DNA from: Clostridium sp. | GTDB taxonomy: Bacteria > Bacillota > Clostridia > Lachnospirales > Lachnospiraceae | Reading direction: 5' to 3' | DNA: 37,591 nucleotides | Assembly: GCA_023667695.1 (NCBI GenBank) | Contig: JAMOZY010000025.1 | Span: 1 to 37,591, forward strand | In this document: positions 34,902 to 37,591 of the stretch, piece after piece | Numbering within the stretch: the stretch's first letter is position 1 | Layout: each line of letters starts with the position of its first letter | Program-made: the position numbers and the translations under genes | Notes under the pieces: model-generated | What the model was told of the DNA's origin: nothing | The model's input: the letters and a program-made list of their open reading frames with translations, nothing else | Database searches by the model: none

Positions 34902-35258
34902 TTATGATATTCCTAAATGTCCTTTCAGTTCCATTGCCGTCTTTTCCAGCAGCTCCTGGGATGGTTTCTTGTCCTGATCCAATGCCTTGGCAAAAACTCC
35001 CAGCTTGCTTCCAATCATGGCATTGGCTACATAAGTACCGGTCTGTCCCATATCTTCAAAAATCATAAGGGAAATCTTAGCTCCGGCACTCATAATCTTA
35101 ATGCAATACCGTCCCACTGCCGGAAGCTTAATCTGCTTCATGATTCCCACCTCTTTGTATTCCGGTGTCCCGGCTGTAAAGGAACAATCCTTAATCTTTT
35201 CAAATAATTCCTCCGTTGTATACTTTTGGTTTGCTTTAATTGTGATACTATCCTTCAC
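34902..35258 (-). CDS. 118-residue protein of unknown function, predicted LytTR-regulated
   Basis: This soluble-looking protein has no signal peptide and no membrane helix. It begins (GTG, Met) KDSITIKANQKYTTEEL and includes a region rich in Gly, Ala and hydrophobic residues (MSAGAKISLMIFEDMGQTG, YVANAMIGSKLGVFAKALD) and a charged C-terminal helix. The GTG at 35258 is preferred because GAGGAGGAAGG precedes it. A longer in-frame ORF from an ATG at 35360 overlaps the kinase stop as ATGA (152 residues), but its extra N-terminus spans the predicted promoter and binding repeats. A strong terminator follows. I recognise no family. Confidence 0.72.
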   Translation of the reverse strand: MKDSITIKANQKYTTEELFEKIKDCSFTAGTPEYKEVGIMKQIKLPAVGRYCIKIMSAGAKISLMIFEDMGQTGTYVANAMIGSKLGVFAKALDQDKKPSQELLEKTAMELKGHLGIS

Positions 35259-35289
35259 GATTCCTTCCTCCTCATTTTGTGATATCCTA

Positions 35290-35318
35290 ATTGTAACATA
35301 TGACGAATCCGCACTCAC
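35290..35318 (-). promoter_or_regulatory. Predicted activator-dependent promoter of the 118-residue gene
   Basis: TACAAT (35290-35295) is a good -10, while the -35 position 17 bp upstream reads GTGAGT, a poor match. A weak -35 with upstream LytTR-type repeats suggests dependence on an activator. Confidence 0.55.
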
Positions 35319-35327
35319 TATTTTACG

Positions 35328-35357
35328 ATAAACGGTACTCATTTTGCGACAAACGGT
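35328..35357 (-). promoter_or_regulatory. Predicted LytTR-regulator binding site (two direct repeats)
   Basis: Reading the minus strand, ACCGTTTGT (35349-35357) and ACCGTTTAT (35328-35336) are separated by 12 bp, giving a 21-bp period. Both match the published LytTR consensus, [TA][AC][CA]GTTN[AG][TG], at all nine positions. The first repeat overlaps the kinase stop codon, and the second lies 9 bp upstream of the -35 position. The regulator encoded at 36652-37467 has a LytTR domain, so self-targeting within the locus is likely. Confidence 0.75.
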
Positions 35358-36655
35358 CATGCTGGCTCTATGGAAAACAGGATTTTAATGAAAAAAAGAT
35401 GCTCTTCTGTTGTCACAGAACATTCCCCTGCATATTTATGAATGATTTCCAATACATTCTGACTTCCGATTCCATGTGCCTCACCCGCTTCCTTGGTGGA
35501 TATCAGTTGCTCACCCTCCCATCGTACCTCACGTCCTGTAGGGTTTTCCACAACCAGCAGCAGAGTACCGGGATGCTGGACGCCATGAATGGAGATATAG
35601 CGGGTTCCCGTATAGGACTCGTTTGCCTCTATGGCATTGTCAATCAGATTGGAAAACAGGATACAACAATCCATAGGCTCCATAAATCCCAGGGATGCTA
35701 AACTGCCATCACAGGAAACAGAAATGCCTGACTGCTCCATCCGCTCCATTTTTATTCCCAAAATCATGTCAACAATCTCATTCCCGGACAAAGCCTGATA
35801 GGAACCCTTCCCACTCTTTTCCGATAAAGAAGCAAAGTATTGCTGTGCCTTTTCATATTCCTTTTCCTCCAGCATAGATTGCAATAACAGCATATGATTC
35901 TTCCAGTCATGCCGGAATCGTATCACCTCCTGCTGCTCCTCCTTATAGCCTTTGAAAAATTCATATTCCGAATCAAACTGCTGCTTATAGTTTTTCGATA
36001 ATTTTTTATAGAACCCGGAAGCATTATGATATACAATCCCATATAATACGGCGGCATTCAATACAAGCATAAAGCAAATGCATACCAAAGTAAATTCGTT
36101 ATTCTGCAGATTCTCTTCGACTGCACTCAATATGCTCAGGAACGCCGGGGAAAGGACGGAAAAGACAAAAAGCAGAAGCATGCCCCCTGTACTCACCGGA
36201 ACCAGTGGATGCTTACGCTCCAGAATAGAAACAAGGACAGCCAGAATCACAAATATAACTATGGTTTCCAGCATGGAAAAAAGGGGAAATTCTCCAAAGG
36301 AAACATCATATTGCAGAATTCCCGTATATTCCAGTATCGCGGATACCAGCATTTCATACTGGGAATAGGTACAAAGAGCCGCAATGGTAAACAGTAAAAT
36401 CCGCCATCGTCGTTCCTTTATAAAATAAAATTCCACCAGAACAATATAAATCAAAACCAGTCCAAACATTACCCATTGGAACTTATGGAACAGAAGCAGC
36501 ATAAGCAGATGAAATCCACCAAAGACCACTCCGATTCTCCAATAATACCGCTGAGGAATATCCACACCAAAGAACAGCTTTATAATCAGCAGGATATCCA
36601 AAACACTAAAGCTGTTCATTATAATACTGAACGGCACCGATATCCATTCGCTCAT
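35357..36655 (-). CDS. AgrC-like GHKL-type sensor histidine kinase
   Basis: This 432-residue protein has about six membrane helices in residues 1-210, the layout of AgrC-type peptide-sensing kinases. A linker helix is followed by the phospho-acceptor His in RFRHDWKNHM (near residue 248), the ATP-binding N-box NLIDNAIEA and a G-box AHGIGSQNVLEII. The GHKL fold without a HisKA_1 motif is typical of the agr/com class. Its ATG overlaps the regulator stop as ATGA. No AgrB, AgrD or other peptide-maturation gene is in the window, so its ligand is not known. Confidence 0.92.
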   Translation of the reverse strand: MSEWISVPFSIIMNSFSVLDILLIIKLFFGVDIPQRYYWRIGVVFGGFHLLMLLLFHKFQWVMFGLVLIYIVLVEFYFIKERRWRILLFTIAALCTYSQYEMLVSAILEYTGILQYDVSFGEFPLFSMLETIVIFVILAVLVSILERKHPLVPVSTGGMLLLFVFSVLSPAFLSILSAVEENLQNNEFTLVCICFMLVLNAAVLYGIVYHNASGFYKKLSKNYKQQFDSEYEFFKGYKEEQQEVIRFRHDWKNHMLLLQSMLEEKEYEKAQQYFASLSEKSGKGSYQALSGNEIVDMILGIKMERMEQSGISVSCDGSLASLGFMEPMDCCILFSNLIDNAIEANESYTGTRYISIHGVQHPGTLLLVVENPTGREVRWEGEQLISTKEAGEAHGIGSQNVLEIIHKYAGECSVTTEEHLFFIKILFSIEPA

Positions 36656-37467
36656 TTCAAAAGCTCCTTTTCCAGATTTTGCAGGATTGCCCGATGATAA
36701 TTCCCTGCCCTTCTGCGGCTGATTGGCAGCTCCGTACCGGTGCTTAATGCCACTCTGCCCTTCTGTATCGCTTTATGATAATAAGCGTTTACAATATATT
36801 TTCTATGAATCCGGTAAAAACCATACATTTGCAGCTGTTCCTCGTATTCACTTAAGGCTCTGCGGTCAATAAAATGTCCCTCTTTTGTATAGAGTATCGT
36901 GTATTTATCCTCTGCACTCAGATAAATCACATCCTGGAGGGATAGAATCTGCTCCCGGTCAGAGGATTTAATCAACAGCTTCTTTTTTTGTCGTAAGTGC
37001 TCCTGAATATGTCTCATAACCTGTCGAATCATTTCTTCCGACATTGGCTTTAACAGGTACCGGAATGCCTGTGCTTCATATCCCTTTATCGCATATTCCG
37101 CATAAGCCGTGGTAAAAATCAAAAAGCATTCCGGAACCAGCTCCCGTACCTTTTTCCCAAGGGTGATACCATCCATATCCGGCATTTCAACATCTAAAAA
37201 AACCACATCCGGAAGGGATGCCGTTCCTTGTTCCGGATTCATCATTTCCAGCAGCAGATTTCTGGCGGAAGTATAAATCGTAACGGTCAGTCTGATTTCA
37301 CCTTGCAGCTTCTTCAGAATCTCCTCTAACTGCTCTGCATGTTCCAGTTCATCCTCGCAAATAAAAACCCGGATTCCATTCTCATTTGCATTCGTGAGCT
37401 GAATCACATCTGTATGAAACTGTTTTATTATAATTTCCGGTTCCTGCTTCATTCCTGTTTCTCTCAT
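36652..37467 (-). CDS. AgrA-like response regulator with LytTR DNA-binding domain
   Basis: This 271-residue protein has a receiver domain (about 33-150) with FICEDE, the phospho-acceptor Asp in VVFLDVEMPDMDG and Lys in LLKPMSEE. A LytTR domain follows (about 170-268), including IYLSAEDKYTILYTKEG and FYRIHRKYIVN. LytTR domains bind pairs of 9-bp direct repeats; one such pair is at 35328-35357. The first 31 residues precede the receiver core and have no clear homology; a start at the second Met (residue 6) is also possible, and neither start has an ideal ribosome site. It is translationally coupled to the kinase gene. Confidence 0.92.
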   Translation of the reverse strand: MRETGMKQEPEIIIKQFHTDVIQLTNANENGIRVFICEDELEHAEQLEEILKKLQGEIRLTVTIYTSARNLLLEMMNPEQGTASLPDVVFLDVEMPDMDGITLGKKVRELVPECFLIFTTAYAEYAIKGYEAQAFRYLLKPMSEEMIRQVMRHIQEHLRQKKKLLIKSSDREQILSLQDVIYLSAEDKYTILYTKEGHFIDRRALSEYEEQLQMYGFYRIHRKYIVNAYYHKAIQKGRVALSTGTELPISRRRAGNYHRAILQNLEKELLK

Positions 37468-37500
37468 CCTGCTTTCCCATGCTATTTTGCATAATCACTC

Positions 37501-37528
37501 ATTATAAATAGAATTTTATCATAATCAA
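37501..37528 (-). promoter_or_regulatory. Predicted promoter for the LytTR regulator-kinase operon
   Basis: TTGATT (37523-37528) and TATAAT (37501-37506, perfect) with a 16-bp spacer. The leader to the ATG at 37467 is about 27 nt. Confidence 0.65.
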
Positions 37529-37564
37529 ATCCCGCATTCAATCATTACTTTCTACGGAGATAGC

Positions 37565-37574
37565 GTAAATTTAC
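37565..37574. repeat. 10-bp palindrome upstream of the LytTR operon promoter
   Basis: GTAAATTTAC is a perfect palindrome, with looser TA matches continuing the symmetry outward. It is about 37 bp upstream of the -35 of the LytTR operon promoter. It may be chance in AT-rich DNA. Confidence 0.3.
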
Positions 37575-37591
37575 TGTAGGAATTAAATAGA

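Overview
This window looks like part of a chromosome from a low-to-mid GC Gram-positive bacterium of class Clostridia, most likely Lachnospiraceae. The evidence is a PolC-type replicative polymerase, a complete Firmicute order of MEP-pathway and lipid genes (uppS-cdsA-dxr-rseP-ispG), a secG-rnr-smpB-ssrA cluster, a GHKL/LytTR two-component pair, strong AGGAGG ribosome binding sites with some TTG and GTG starts, and many serine/glutamate-rich lipoproteins. Nearly all genes lie on the minus strand, so transcription runs from high to low coordinates. Only two small genes, at 18564 and 33291, are on the plus strand. I saw no insertion sequence, prophage, CRISPR array or rRNA. The only structural RNA I could place is tmRNA.

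Layout in coordinate order. 107-12502 is a long core block. In transcription order it holds a 64-residue membrane protein, a bactofilin, pyrH, frr, uppS, cdsA, dxr, rseP, ispG and polC. 12602-18413 is amino acid biosynthesis: a large acidic membrane protein overlapping hisH, then hisF and a GNAT acetyltransferase, followed by a separately promoted trpE-trpG pair. 18564-24082 is signalling and envelope: a DUF6465-like small protein, CheV, a lipoprotein, an OmpR-family regulator with its histidine kinase, a membrane protein of unknown role and another lipoprotein. 24199-29453 is trans-translation, RNA decay and secretion: ssrA, a small membrane protein, smpB, rnr and secG, then eno. 29664-33108 is a likely operon of gpmI, a lipoprotein and a voltage-gated-type potassium channel. 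33291-37467 holds an orphan type IV pilin-like gene, an M15 peptidase lipoprotein, a 118-residue protein of unknown function, and an AgrC/AgrA-like kinase and regulator pair.

The most interesting signal is between the AgrC-like kinase gene and the unknown 118-residue gene. Two 9-bp direct repeats there (ACCGTTTGT and ACCGTTTAT, 12-bp spacer) match the known LytTR-regulator binding pattern and sit upstream of a promoter with a good -10 but poor -35. This suggests the neighbouring LytTR regulator activates the small gene, making it a candidate undescribed quorum- or peptide-regulated output. Other notable items are a 21-bp-stem hairpin between rseP and ispG that pairs well only as mRNA-strand RNA, a bactofilin co-transcribed with a small membrane protein, a CheV gene in a two-component operon, and in-frame tandem repeats in polC and in the acidic membrane protein gene.

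All functional calls come from reading motifs by eye. Promoters and terminators are predictions from sequence pattern only.
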